Made by a program: the position numbers and the translations under genes
Shown here: positions 1 to 7,374 of the stretch, piece by piece
Layout: the number at the start of each line of letters is the position of its first letter
How positions within the stretch are numbered: the stretch's first letter is position 1
The notes under the pieces: model-generated
The model's input: the letters and a program-made list of their open reading frames with translations, nothing else
Told to the model about the DNA's origin: nothing
The model's database searches: none
DNA from: Pseudosulfitobacter koreensis
Lineage (GTDB): Bacteria; Pseudomonadota; Alphaproteobacteria; Rhodobacterales; Rhodobacteraceae
Direction of reading: 5' to 3'
Length of the DNA stretch: 64,000 nt
Assembly: GCF_024733015.1 (NCBI RefSeq)
Contig: NZ_JANKJG010000001.1
Span: forward strand, 434,001 to 498,000

Positions 1-2
1 CG

Positions 3-329
3 CGGATCTTTGTCTTTCCGGGGGCCAAGGTGCAGATGTGCAAGGATGAAAAAGGCGACCGCGCTTGGCTGCGAAAGGTGCGCCCATGGTACGGTCACCA
101 CTATCATTTCCACGTGCGGCTGGCCTGCCCCAAGGGTGCGCGCGGCTGTGTCGATCAAGCGGCCCCGCCCCCCGGCGATGGCTGTGACGACGCGCAGCAG
201 TGGGTGAACAACATCCTGAACCCGCCAGCGCCGGACCCAAACGCACGCAAGACGACACCGAAACCCAAACGCGAACTGATTGTCGCCGATCTGCCTCAGC
301 AATGTTCTGGCGTTCTGCGCTCGCAGTAG
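3..329 (+). CDS. mepA: Penicillin-insensitive murein endopeptidase MepA, C-terminal part
   Basis: The reading frame is open from the left edge, so only about 108 C-terminal residues are present. The segment WYGHHYHFHVRLACP is the characteristic end of the MepA (peptidase M74) fold, in which the His residues of the HxH pair bind the catalytic zinc. The family cleaves D-alanyl-meso-diaminopimelyl cross-links of peptidoglycan in the periplasm. Two short Cys-containing segments follow (ACPKGARGC and CDDAQQW), typical of the family. The last 28 bases overlap the start of the next gene, suggesting translational coupling. The N-terminus with the signal peptide lies outside the window. Confidence 0.9.
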   Translation, partial: RIFVFPGAKVQMCKDEKGDRAWLRKVRPWYGHHYHFHVRLACPKGARGCVDQAAPPPGDGCDDAQQWVNNILNPPAPDPNARKTTPKPKRELIVADLPQQCSGVLRSQ

Positions 330-1138
330 TTTGCACGGCAGCCTGCGTTCAGGCCGAACCGACACTGACATTGGATGGCGTGATCACGCTGCCGCGTCTG
401 TCGGAAGGGTTTGGCGGGCTGTCTGCAATCGAAATGTCCGATGGCGGTGCCGAAGCTCTGGTGCTGTCGGACCGGGGTGGTCTGTATCATCTGACGTTGG
501 ACCGCTCGGGCGATGCGGTTCGGGTGATCAATGCGGTGCGCGACGACCGGGCCGTGCATCTGGGCGACACCGAAGGGTTGGCGCTGGATGCGGACGGCAC
601 CTTGTACGTGTCGATGGAGGGGCAGGCAGGCATCGCGGCAGAACAGCCCGATGGCAGGCTTGTCCGACAGCCGGGGCATCCCGATTTCAAGGATTTGGTC
701 GAGAACCGGGCGCTTGAGGCCCTGGCCATCGCACCGGATGGAACGCTTGTCACTCTCCCGGAAATCTCTGCCAGAAACAGCGAACCCTTTCCCATCTATC
801 AGCTGAAGGACGGGCGCTGGACCAAGGGGCCATTCCTGCCCCGAGACGGCATCTTTCTGGTCACGGGCGCCGATTTTGGCCCCGACGGGCTGTTCTATCT
901 GCTTGAGCGCAGCCTGTCGTTGCGTGGGTTTGCCACCCGTATCCGCCGGTTCGATCTGTCCGCGCCCGATTTGGAGGAGACCACGCTTTTGGTCACCGAA
1001 CCGGGCACTTACGGTAATCTGGAAGGGCTGAGCCTCTGGCAGGATGACCTGGGCATCACGCATCTGTCGCTGGTCGCCGACGACAACTTTTATACGTTCT
1101 TCAGCAACCAGATCGTCGAATTCACCCTGACGGAATAG
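302..1138 (+). CDS. Esterase-like activity of phytase family protein (secreted)
   Basis: The product has 278 residues. I chose the ATG at 302 because the protein then starts MFWRSALAVVCTAACVQA, a short signal peptide with a cleavage site after AQA-type residues; an earlier in-frame start at 200 would only add low-complexity sequence inside mepA. The mature part contains repeated beta-propeller-like blades (GLSAIEMSDGG, LSDRGGLYHL, DTEGLALDADGTLYVS, NRALEALAIAPDG, GADFGPDGLFYLLER, NLEGLSLW), matching the phytase-like esterase family (PF13449). A periplasmic location is expected. The substrate is unknown and the family name should not be read as proven phytase activity. Confidence 0.8.
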   Translation: MFWRSALAVVCTAACVQAEPTLTLDGVITLPRLSEGFGGLSAIEMSDGGAEALVLSDRGGLYHLTLDRSGDAVRVINAVRDDRAVHLGDTEGLALDADGTLYVSMEGQAGIAAEQPDGRLVRQPGHPDFKDLVENRALEALAIAPDGTLVTLPEISARNSEPFPIYQLKDGRWTKGPFLPRDGIFLVTGADFGPDGLFYLLERSLSLRGFATRIRRFDLSAPDLEETTLLVTEPGTYGNLEGLSLWQDDLGITHLSLVADDNFYTFFSNQIVEFTLTE

Positions 1139-1228
1139 CTTGCACGGCTGCGCGCTTGGGCCTATGGACCGCCCGTCCGTCATGATGGCGGACCAAGTCG
1201 CCGCACCCTTGTAAAAACGGAACACATC

Positions 1229-1840
1229 ATGAAACGCGCGCATATCCCCGGCATCATCGCCATGGCCGCCATCGTCGTGGCCTCGAATATCCTTGTCCAA
1301 TTCCTGTTCGGTCAATGGCTGACCTGGGGAGCATTCACCTATCCGCTGGCCTTTCTGGTCACCGACATCATGAACCGCGTCTATGGCGCACCCGCAGCCC
1401 GCAAGGTGGTGCTGGCCGGTTTTGCCGCAGGTGTCATTTGCAGCCTGATCGGCACGCAGATCATGGGCGAGTTCGGCCCGCTGGTCACTGTGCGCATCGC
1501 CGTGGCATCGGGCATCGCATTCCTGACAGCCCAGTTGCTTGACGTCGCGATATTCTCGGCACTGCGCAGTGGCGCGTGGTGGCGTGCGCCACTGGCGTCG
1601 ACGCTGATTGGCAGCAGTGTTGACACGGTCCTGTTCTTCTCGATCGCCTTTGCCGGATCGCTGGCGTTCATCCATCCCGCCACGGATGTTGCCTGGGCGG
1701 CCGAAGCGCTGCCGTTGTTGGGCGTCGGGCCGGTTGTCCCGCTTTGGGTTTCACTGGCGGTCGCGGATTGGTCGGTGAAATTATTGCTTGCTTTGGCGGC
1801 ACTTATCCCGTTTCGCGCCATTACCCGTCGCATTGCATGA
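1229..1840 (+). CDS. Queuosine precursor transporter (YhhQ/VUT family)
   Basis: This 203-residue integral membrane protein has about six hydrophobic segments. It carries the family hallmarks AFTYPLAFLVTDIMNRVYG near residue 40 and GSSVDTVLFFSIAF near residue 130. YhhQ-type proteins import queuosine precursors (preQ0/preQ1) for tRNA modification. The gene stands alone, 90 bases after the esterase gene, and I saw no convincing preQ1 aptamer in that gap. Its 3' end is only 10 bases from a candidate -35 element for the downstream small transcript. Confidence 0.85.
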   Translation: MKRAHIPGIIAMAAIVVASNILVQFLFGQWLTWGAFTYPLAFLVTDIMNRVYGAPAARKVVLAGFAAGVICSLIGTQIMGEFGPLVTVRIAVASGIAFLTAQLLDVAIFSALRSGAWWRAPLASTLIGSSVDTVLFFSIAFAGSLAFIHPATDVAWAAEALPLLGVGPVVPLWVSLAVADWSVKLLLALAALIPFRAITRRIA

Positions 1841-1850
1841 AAAAAGTGTT

Positions 1851-1879
1851 TTGACATCTCGCGCTGGCATGCCAACTTT
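1851..1879 (+). promoter_or_regulatory. Candidate sigma-70 promoter of the mini-ORF transcript
   Basis: A perfect -35 hexamer TTGACA (1851-1856) is followed after 17 bases by AACTTT (1874-1879), a weak -10. An inverted repeat TTTCAA (1877-1882)/TTGAAA (1896-1901) overlaps the -10 and the expected transcription start and could be an operator. The assignment rests on the good -35 and the terminated unit downstream. Confidence 0.5.
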
Positions 1880-1913
1880 CAACTGTCTGAAACAATTGAA
1901 AGGAGGTGCTCTA

Positions 1914-1970
1914 GTGTCCAGAAAGGTATTGGAGAGAGGTGTCGGAACAGCTTGGAGGAACGCCCGGTAA
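1914..1970 (+). CDS. 18-residue mini-ORF with near-perfect Shine-Dalgarno
   Basis: GTG at 1914 lies 5 bases after AAAGGAGGTG, the strongest ribosome-binding site in the window. It opens a short frame encoding MSRKVLERGVGTAWRNAR, which is basic (five Arg/Lys plus one Trp). The stop is TAA at 1968-1970. The peptide is not one I recognise. Such a strong site before so short a frame suggests either a real micropeptide or translation-dependent control of the RNA fold. No downstream gene on this strand is close enough for classical attenuation, because the unit ends in a terminator. Confidence 0.4.
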   Translation: MSRKVLERGVGTAWRNAR

Positions 1971-2041
1971 GGCAGTCCTTGGCGATGTGATCCACCAAGT
2001 GGACCATACGGTCTAACCGACCCCGCCTCCTGAAACTTTCG

Positions 2042-2075
2042 AAGGGCCGCTGGCAAACGCCATGCGGCCCTTTTT
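2042..2075 (+). terminator. Rho-independent terminator of the mini-ORF transcript
   Basis: The stem AAGGGCCGC/GCGGCCCTT (2042-2050 with 2064-2072) is extended by TGGC/GCCA around an AAAC loop, with one unpaired T. T residues continue to 2075. It is one of the best intrinsic terminators in the window and also faces the convergent gene on the minus strand. Confidence 0.85.
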
Positions 2076-2090
2076 CATGTTCGATTCAAT

Positions 2091-2489
2091 TCAAAGTCTG
2101 TTCCCGTCAGACACAGGTTCGGCGCCTACGTACCGCCACGCGCTGGCTTCGTCGTCGAAGGTTTCGGCGTCCACGGGGATCACCTTGTCCATCGTCTCGA
2201 TCATGCCGACGGCTTGTTTCGGTGCGCCCACCACGACGTATTTTCCCACGTTGGACAGTGATCGCACACGGGATTTCAGCGTTTCCCAGCCGAATGACGC
2301 GCCGGTTTCCGCGCCCTCGTATGGATCGAAGATCAGCATCATGTCGACCTTTCCCGGTCGGTCGAATGCATCGTTCATATAGGTGGCAAGTTCGGTCATA
2401 TCCTCGGAACTCACCTCGGCGACGATGCGGAACACATATAGATCGTCGCGCGTGGTGGCGATCTGGATCACGGAGGGCAGTTTCAGCAT
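2091..2489 (-). CDS. SpoIIAA-like (STAS/SEC14-type) protein
   Basis: The product has 132 residues. The start at 2489 was preferred because GGAGA lies 7 bases upstream; an in-frame ATG at 2501 lacks a ribosome site. The sequence matches the SpoIIAA-like family (PF11964): an N-terminal beta strand, a DMTELATYMND helix, the core strand VDMMLIFDP, then KYVVVGAPKQ and a C-terminal ETFDDEASAWRYV helix. Members are small cytoplasmic proteins without established biochemical activity, sometimes linked to lipid binding. It is divergent from arfB with a gap of 76 bases. Confidence 0.8.
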   Translation of the reverse strand: MLKLPSVIQIATTRDDLYVFRIVAEVSSEDMTELATYMNDAFDRPGKVDMMLIFDPYEGAETGASFGWETLKSRVRSLSNVGKYVVVGAPKQAVGMIETMDKVIPVDAETFDDEASAWRYVGAEPVSDGNRL

Positions 2490-2565
2490 ATCGGTCTCCA
2501 TCAGAGGGGGAATTGCTGACCAAACGCCCCTTCCCGCCGGATCGTTCCGATGCGATAGTACCGTC

Positions 2566-2985
2566 ATGCTGCGTATCAACGACACCATTTCCATCGAAGT
2601 CTGGGAACTGACCGAGAATTTTGTGCGCTCGTCCGGACCCGGTGGGCAGAACGTGAACAAGGTGTCTTCGGCGGTCGAACTGCGGTTCGAGGCGTTGCGC
2701 AGCCCCAATTTGCCCGATCCGGTGAAGACCCGGCTCAAGCGGCTGGCGGGACGGCGCTGGACCAACGAGGGCGCGCTGATCATCCAGTGCGAAGAGACCC
2801 GCAGCCAGGCGCGCAACCGCGAGATCGCCCGCGACCGGCTGGTCGATCTGATCAAGGCAGCGCTGGTCAGACCCAAACGCCGCATCGCCACCCGCCCGAC
2901 GCTTGGGTCGAAAAAACGGCGGCTGAAGGAAAAGAAGGTGCGCGGCGAGGTCAAGGCCCTGCGCGGGCGCGTCGATCCCGACTGA
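2566..2985 (+). CDS. arfB: Alternative ribosome-rescue factor ArfB (YaeJ)
   Basis: The 139-residue protein carries the peptide-release signature SSGPGGQNVNKV with GGQ at residues 26-28. A basic C-terminal tail (KKRRLKEKKVRGEVKALRGR) follows, which in ArfB inserts into the empty mRNA channel of stalled ribosomes. It hydrolyses peptidyl-tRNA on non-stop ribosomes. The length fits ArfB and is far too short for RF1/RF2. The ATG at 2566 precedes LRINDTISI, the usual start of the family. Confidence 0.93.
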   Translation: MLRINDTISIEVWELTENFVRSSGPGGQNVNKVSSAVELRFEALRSPNLPDPVKTRLKRLAGRRWTNEGALIIQCEETRSQARNREIARDRLVDLIKAALVRPKRRIATRPTLGSKKRRLKEKKVRGEVKALRGRVDPD

Positions 2986-3077
2986 CGCACCAGTTCACGC
3001 ACCGGCGGGTGCGTGCTGGTCATTCGCGCGAAGGTAAGATTAGGTGATCCTGCGCCCCTGACAGGACCTTGCCCCTT

Positions 3078-3965
3078 GTGATCCGAGCCACCGACCGAAC
3101 CGGCCTTGCCATCGTGCTGAGCCTGATTGCCCTGACCCTGTTCGATGGCATGGGGCTGATCATCAAGCTGTTGTCCGCAGATTATTCCGCCGCCGAACTG
3201 AGCGCGTGGCGCAATATCTTCGGCCTGATCCCGGCGGTGATTGCCTTGGGCACGTCGCGGGCATGGCGTGCAGGTGGGCGCAAGATCAAGATCCGCCAGT
3301 GGAAGCTGGGACTGGCACGGGGTGCCATCGTGACCCTGGCGCAGTTGTTCTTTTATCTGTCGCTGGGGCGGATGGAGTTTGCGACCGCATCGACCATCAC
3401 CTATGCCAACGCGCTGTTCATAACCGCCCTTGCGGTGCCGCTGTTGGGCGAGGTCGTGGGCTGGGTCCGGTGGAGCGCCGTGATGATCGGCTTCGTCGGC
3501 GTCATCCTGGTGATGCAGCCGGGCAGCGATACATTCTCGACCGACGCGCTGTTCCCGCTGGGTGCAGCGTTCATGTACGCGCTGGTTGCCGTGACCGCGC
3601 GCATGTTCGACGAGGATGTGCCGAGCCCGCTTGTCAGCTTTTATTCCAATGTCGCGGCAGTGGTCGGGGCCACCCTGCTGGCGCTGGCCCTTGGCGGGTT
3701 CAGCCCGGTGGCGATGGCAGATATTCCGTGGCTGGTGGCCATGGGCGCGTTCGGCGGCACGGCGGTGCTGATACTGGTTGTCAGCCAGCGGATGACCGAG
3801 CAGTCGAACCTGGCCCCGTTTTCCTACTTCGGCATACCGCTGGCATTCCTGCTGGGCTGGGTGTTCTTCGGCGAAACGCCGTGGGACGCGCTGTTTCCCG
3901 GCGCGATATTGATCGCGGCAGGGGGTTTGCTGATCGTGTGGCGGGAGCGGCGGGAGATGGCTTAA
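3078..3965 (+). CDS. EamA/DMT-family transporter
   Basis: About 295 residues with ten predicted hydrophobic segments in two EamA halves. The first half includes GARGAIVTLAQLFFYLSLGRMEFATAST-type sequence and the second FSYFGIPLAFLLGWVFFGETP. The family exports metabolites or amino acids; the substrate is not predictable. GTG at 3078 is preferred because AGGA at 3063-3066 is well spaced from it; TTG at 3069 is too close. The gene overlaps the 3' end of pncB tail-to-tail by 4 bases. Confidence 0.8.
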   Translation: MIRATDRTGLAIVLSLIALTLFDGMGLIIKLLSADYSAAELSAWRNIFGLIPAVIALGTSRAWRAGGRKIKIRQWKLGLARGAIVTLAQLFFYLSLGRMEFATASTITYANALFITALAVPLLGEVVGWVRWSAVMIGFVGVILVMQPGSDTFSTDALFPLGAAFMYALVAVTARMFDEDVPSPLVSFYSNVAAVVGATLLALALGGFSPVAMADIPWLVAMGAFGGTAVLILVVSQRMTEQSNLAPFSYFGIPLAFLLGWVFFGETPWDALFPGAILIAAGGLLIVWRERREMA

Positions 3966-5254
3966 ACTTCCACCTCGAACTCCTCCTGCTCACCCACGCC
4001 AAACACCCGCTTGTAGCGGTCGATCTCGGATTGCGGGCCCATCGCCTTGTTGGGATTGTCCGACAGCTTGACCGTGGGGCGACCGTTGGCCGCGACCGCC
4101 TTGCACACCAGCGAGAACGGGGCCAGCGCATCGTTGGGGGTCAGGCCGCGGAAATCGTTGGTCAGCAGGGTGCCCCAGCCAAAGGAGCACTGCACCCGCC
4201 CGCGGAACTGCTGTTGCAGCGCGATGATCTTGTTCACGTCCAGCCCGTCCGAGAAGATCACCCGCTTTTGCCTGGGATCCTCGCCGCGGCTTTTCCACCA
4301 GTTGATGGCGGTTTCCGCCGCCGCTGCCGGATCGCCGCTGTCGATGCGGATGCCGGTCCAACCGGCCAGCCAGTCGGGGGCATTGTCCAGAAAACCCTTG
4401 GTGCCGTAGGTGTCGGGCAGGATGATCCGAAGGTTGCCTTCGTGCTCGTCGTGCCAGTCGGACAGCACGTCGTAGGGCGCGCGGAACAGTTCCGCGTCGC
4501 TGTCGGCGAGGGCCGCATAGACCATCGGCAGTTCATGGGCGTTGGTGCCGATCGCCTCCAGTTCGCGGTGCATCGCGATCTTGCAGTTCGAGGTGCCGAT
4601 GAACTTGCTACCCATGCCCTCCTGCATGGCCTGAACGCACCAGTCCTGCCAGAGAAACGAATGGCGGCGGCGGGTGCCGAAATCGGCGATGCTGACGCCT
4701 TCGACCGTGCGCAGGGCTTCGATCTTTTCCCACAGGCGGGTCATGCCGCGCGCGTAGAGGATCTGCAGTTCGAAACGACCCATATCGTCCAGCACCGCGC
4801 GTCCGCGCAATTCCATAAGGATGGCAAGCGCGGGGATTTCCCAAAGCATGACCTCGTGCCATTTGCCTTCGAAGGTCAGCTCGTATTGGTCGCCCTTGCG
4901 CTCGAGCTGATAGGGCGGCAGGCGCAGACCCTCGAACCATTCCATGAAATCCGGGCGGAACATCTGGCGCTTGCCGTAGAAGGTGTTGCCACGCAGCCAG
5001 GTGCTTTCGCCGCGCGACAGTGACAGCGACCGCACGTGGTCGAGCTGTTCACGCAGTTCGCCCTCGTCGATCAGATCGGCCAGCGGCACCGATCTGGTGC
5101 GGTTGATCAGCGAAAAGGTGACCTGGGTGTCAGGCTTGTTGCGAAAGATGCTCTGGCACATCAGCAGCTTGTAAAAGTCCGTGTCGATCAGGGATCGCAC
5201 GATCGGGTCGATCTTCCACTTGTGGTTCCAGACGCGGGTGGCGATGTCGACCAT
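3962..5254 (-). CDS. pncB: Nicotinate phosphoribosyltransferase
   Basis: The 430-residue protein begins with SLIDTDFYKLLMCQSIF, the PncB N-terminal signature. It contains DFGTRRRHSFLWQD and EFGTSN-like FIGTSNCKIA segments, plus FSDGLDVNKI near the phosphate-binding region. It makes nicotinate mononucleotide from nicotinate and PRPP in the Preiss-Handler NAD salvage pathway. pncA, which supplies nicotinate, lies about 540 bases away on the same strand, separated by a broken plus-strand gene. A GAGGAA ribosome site precedes the ATG. Confidence 0.95.
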   Translation of the reverse strand: MVDIATRVWNHKWKIDPIVRSLIDTDFYKLLMCQSIFRNKPDTQVTFSLINRTRSVPLADLIDEGELREQLDHVRSLSLSRGESTWLRGNTFYGKRQMFRPDFMEWFEGLRLPPYQLERKGDQYELTFEGKWHEVMLWEIPALAILMELRGRAVLDDMGRFELQILYARGMTRLWEKIEALRTVEGVSIADFGTRRRHSFLWQDWCVQAMQEGMGSKFIGTSNCKIAMHRELEAIGTNAHELPMVYAALADSDAELFRAPYDVLSDWHDEHEGNLRIILPDTYGTKGFLDNAPDWLAGWTGIRIDSGDPAAAAETAINWWKSRGEDPRQKRVIFSDGLDVNKIIALQQQFRGRVQCSFGWGTLLTNDFRGLTPNDALAPFSLVCKAVAANGRPTVKLSDNPNKAMGPQSEIDRYKRVFGVGEQEEFEVEV

Positions 5255-5386
5255 ATTGGTTATTCCTCAGAGGCTTCGGCCCGTTTTGCCCGCTGTGCGT
5301 GTCCGAAGCAAGGGCGCGCCATAAGGCTTGCCAATATCAGAGGTTGCTGCGACCGTCGCGGCAGACATCAGACCGAGGTCCCTCAC

Positions 5387-5810
5387 ATGACCGAGATCAC
5401 CAGCATAACCGAACTGCACGATGTGCTGCCAAAGATCGAAGCCCTGAAAACCGACAAAGCGGCGCGCGTGGCGGGCGCATTCGATCTCACAACGCCTGCG
5501 TGACCAGATCGCCGCGCCGTTTCAAAAGCTGGACCCGACCAGCGACGCTTACAAAGAGCGCATGATCGAGATGTTCGCGCAGCTGAGGCGGCAGGACTAT
5601 TCGTTCGACGACGAGGGAAGGTCGGTCGGCAATGTCGAGACCTACCTGGCCAATCCGATCCCATTCCGGCTTGGCGATCCTGCGATGATCAGTGAATTTC
5701 TGGTGTCCTACGGGCATATCATGGAAGCGGAAGAGTTGAACATTCAGGGCATCCACCGCTGTGCGATCATGGTGGCGACGCGGGCATTGGCCGGATTTAT
5801 TCCAGCGTGA
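5387..5810 (+). pseudogene. Frameshifted, truncated gene (possible SAM-methyltransferase N-terminal remnant)
   Basis: ATG at 5387 opens a frame (MTEITSITELHDVLPKIEAL...) that stops at 5503 after 38 residues. Without a gap, the +1 frame continues with LRDQIAAPFQKLDPTSDAY from about 5496 through GNVETYLANPIPFRLGDPAM to a stop at 5810. The two parts read like one protein interrupted by a single-base change near 5480-5495. The joined product would be about 140 residues, and its end runs 14 bases into the 3' end of pncA. The part resembles the start of a Rhodobacterales class I methyltransferase-like protein, a recollection rather than a demonstrated match. A sequencing error is the alternative. 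Confidence 0.5.
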
Positions 5811-6393
5811 CCCCTGCCGCCTTCATGCCGTCCACCGCCGCAACCAGCGAGCCGTCCAGGTCAATAGCGCGGCACAGGTCCATCTTGACCGTCACGTCAA
5901 AGCCCAGCTTGGCCGCGTCCACCGCCGAGAAATTCACGCAGAAATCGGTGGCGAGACCGACCATTACCAGCTTTTGAATGCCGCGCGTGCGCAGGTAGCC
6001 CTCCAGCCCCGTCGGGGTCTGGTGGTCGTTCTCGAAGAAAGCGGAATAGCTGTCGATGGCAGAGTTGTAGCCCTTGCGGATCACCATGTCGGCGCGGTCG
6101 GTGTTCAGGTCCGCGTGGAACCCGCCTCCCTTGCTGCCCTGAATGCAGTGGTCGGGCCAGAGCACCTGCGGGCCATAAGGCATCTGGATCACGGCGTAGG
6201 GGTCGTGGTCCTTGTGGGCGGAGGCAAAGGACGAATGCCCCGCCGGGTGCCAATCCTGGGTCAACACGACGGCATCCGCCTGTTTCATTAGCGCGTTGAT
6301 GCCCGGCACGATCTTGTCGCCCTCGGTCACCGCCAGCGCACCGCCGGGGCAAAAGTCATTCTGGACGTCGATCACGATCAGGGCCTGGGTCAT
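5797..6393 (-). CDS. pncA: Nicotinamidase (bifunctional nicotinamidase/pyrazinamidase)
   Basis: The 198-residue protein has the complete isochorismatase-fold triad: Asp9 (VIDVQNDF), Lys107 (VIRKGY) and Cys152 (GLATDFCV). Candidate metal ligands are Asp47, His49 (TQDWHP) and His82 (WPDHCIQG). It deamidates nicotinamide to nicotinate for PncB. Its start overlaps the stop of the upstream alpha/beta-hydrolase gene by 4 bases, so the two are probably co-transcribed. Confidence 0.95.
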   Translation of the reverse strand: MTQALIVIDVQNDFCPGGALAVTEGDKIVPGINALMKQADAVVLTQDWHPAGHSSFASAHKDHDPYAVIQMPYGPQVLWPDHCIQGSKGGGFHADLNTDRADMVIRKGYNSAIDSYSAFFENDHQTPTGLEGYLRTRGIQKLVMVGLATDFCVNFSAVDAAKLGFDVTVKMDLCRAIDLDGSLVAAVDGMKAAGVTLE

Positions 6394-7265
6394 GCGGTGC
6401 CTCCTGCTTCTCTTATGGCGTAGGCCGATGGCGGACGTTGGTCAACGCCCGCGTCATGGTCGGCCAGCCAGTCGGCGATACGTGGCCAAAGCCCGGTCGC
6501 CGCCGCGCGGGACCGGATCATCCGGGCGTGGTTGAAATTTTCGGAATAACCGGTGGCCGTGCCGCAGAGTTCCAGTTGGGCGCGCGGTCCGAACATCTGC
6601 GCAAAATCACGGCAGCCTTCGACGGGTGCGATCAGCCGGTCGCCGCCGCCCGCCAGCACCAGCGTCGGTAGGTGCAGCGCGGCCAGACGCGGTGCCAGCG
6701 GGCCGGTATCATCCGCGATCACGCGCACACGGTTCCAGCGCAGCCATTCGTCCATGATGCCCGAGGCCTCGTTGCAGGGGCCGATGTTGATCAGCCGCAC
6801 CGGCCAATATCCGCGCCTGCGCCCGACAAGCGCCACCGCCAGCATGGTCATGCGAAACCGCCAGGGCGCGTCGTAAAACCGCGTGGCCTGAGCGCCCATC
6901 ACGCAAAGACTGCGGACCTGCGCGCGCAGGTCGTGCCGCGCGAGCGCCAGTGCCATCGCGAGCCCACCGCCCGAGTGGGCCACGAGATGCACAGGGCCGT
7001 GCCGCTGCGACACATATGCGATTGCCTGTGCCATCTCGCCGTCACCAAGCGCCGTGTAGTCGAAGGCCTGCACCCGCCCAGGCCCGATGTCGCGGCCCCG
7101 CCATTCGATGATGTAGGTGGGTCGCCCCGCGCCGATCTGCTGGGCAAGCGGCAGGCACGTTTCGGCAGTGGAAAACGTCCCGTGAGAGATCAGGACCGGC
7201 GCGCCGCGCCCGCCGCTGACGCGCAGCAGCCGCCCCTTGCCGGTGTAATCGGTGACCTCTTCCAT
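6390..7265 (-). CDS. Alpha/beta-fold hydrolase
   Basis: With the ATG at 7265 the product has 291 residues (MEEVTDYTGKGRLLRVSGG...). It shows an oxyanion-region SHGTFS motif and a nucleophile elbow AHSGGG. A late ILAGGGDRLIAP-like strand (LVLAGGGDRL) carries the probable acid Asp, and a C-terminal FNHARM segment supplies a candidate His. The substrate is not predictable; the fold includes lipases and thioesterases. The 4-base overlap with pncA indicates an operon, but no NAD-salvage role is implied by the sequence. Confidence 0.78.
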   Translation of the reverse strand: MEEVTDYTGKGRLLRVSGGRGAPVLISHGTFSTAETCLPLAQQIGAGRPTYIIEWRGRDIGPGRVQAFDYTALGDGEMAQAIAYVSQRHGPVHLVAHSGGGLAMALALARHDLRAQVRSLCVMGAQATRFYDAPWRFRMTMLAVALVGRRRGYWPVRLINIGPCNEASGIMDEWLRWNRVRVIADDTGPLAPRLAALHLPTLVLAGGGDRLIAPVEGCRDFAQMFGPRAQLELCGTATGYSENFNHARMIRSRAAATGLWPRIADWLADHDAGVDQRPPSAYAIREAGGTA

Positions 7266-7374
7266 CCCGTCACGGTCAGGCGAACTGCGCGGGGCGTCAA
7301 TATTGCCGTGGCGTCCGCCTCTGCGGCATCCGTGCCTCTTGTCTGGTCGCTGCGTCAGGCGTATCTGGCGAGGC

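Larger units (their letters stand above)
1886..2075 (+). ncRNA. Putative structured small transcript with embedded mini-ORF and anti-SD stretch
   Basis: Between a promoter-like sequence and a strong terminator lies a unit of about 190 bases with no long ORF. It contains AAAGGAGGTG at 1899-1908, an almost full complement of the 16S rRNA 3' tail, followed by an 18-codon GTG ORF. A stem CTTGG/CCAAG is possible around 1977-2000. CGCCTCCT at 2024-2031 can pair over 8 bp (one G-U) with AGGAGGTG at 1901-1908, so the ribosome site can be sequestered by the transcript's own 3' part. I do not recognise it as a named RNA family. It could be a regulatory RNA, a leader-peptide RNA or a small mRNA. Confidence 0.5.

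Noticed and set aside
1139..1228. preQ1 riboswitch before the queuosine-precursor transporter
   Set aside because: An A-rich piece (TTGTAAAAACGG) near the start is suggestive, but the required C-rich hairpin and pseudoknot pairing were not found.
3206..5023. 605-codon plus-strand frame over the EamA and pncB genes
   Set aside because: It lies out of frame to EamA and antisense to pncB, both clear protein families, and has no family features.
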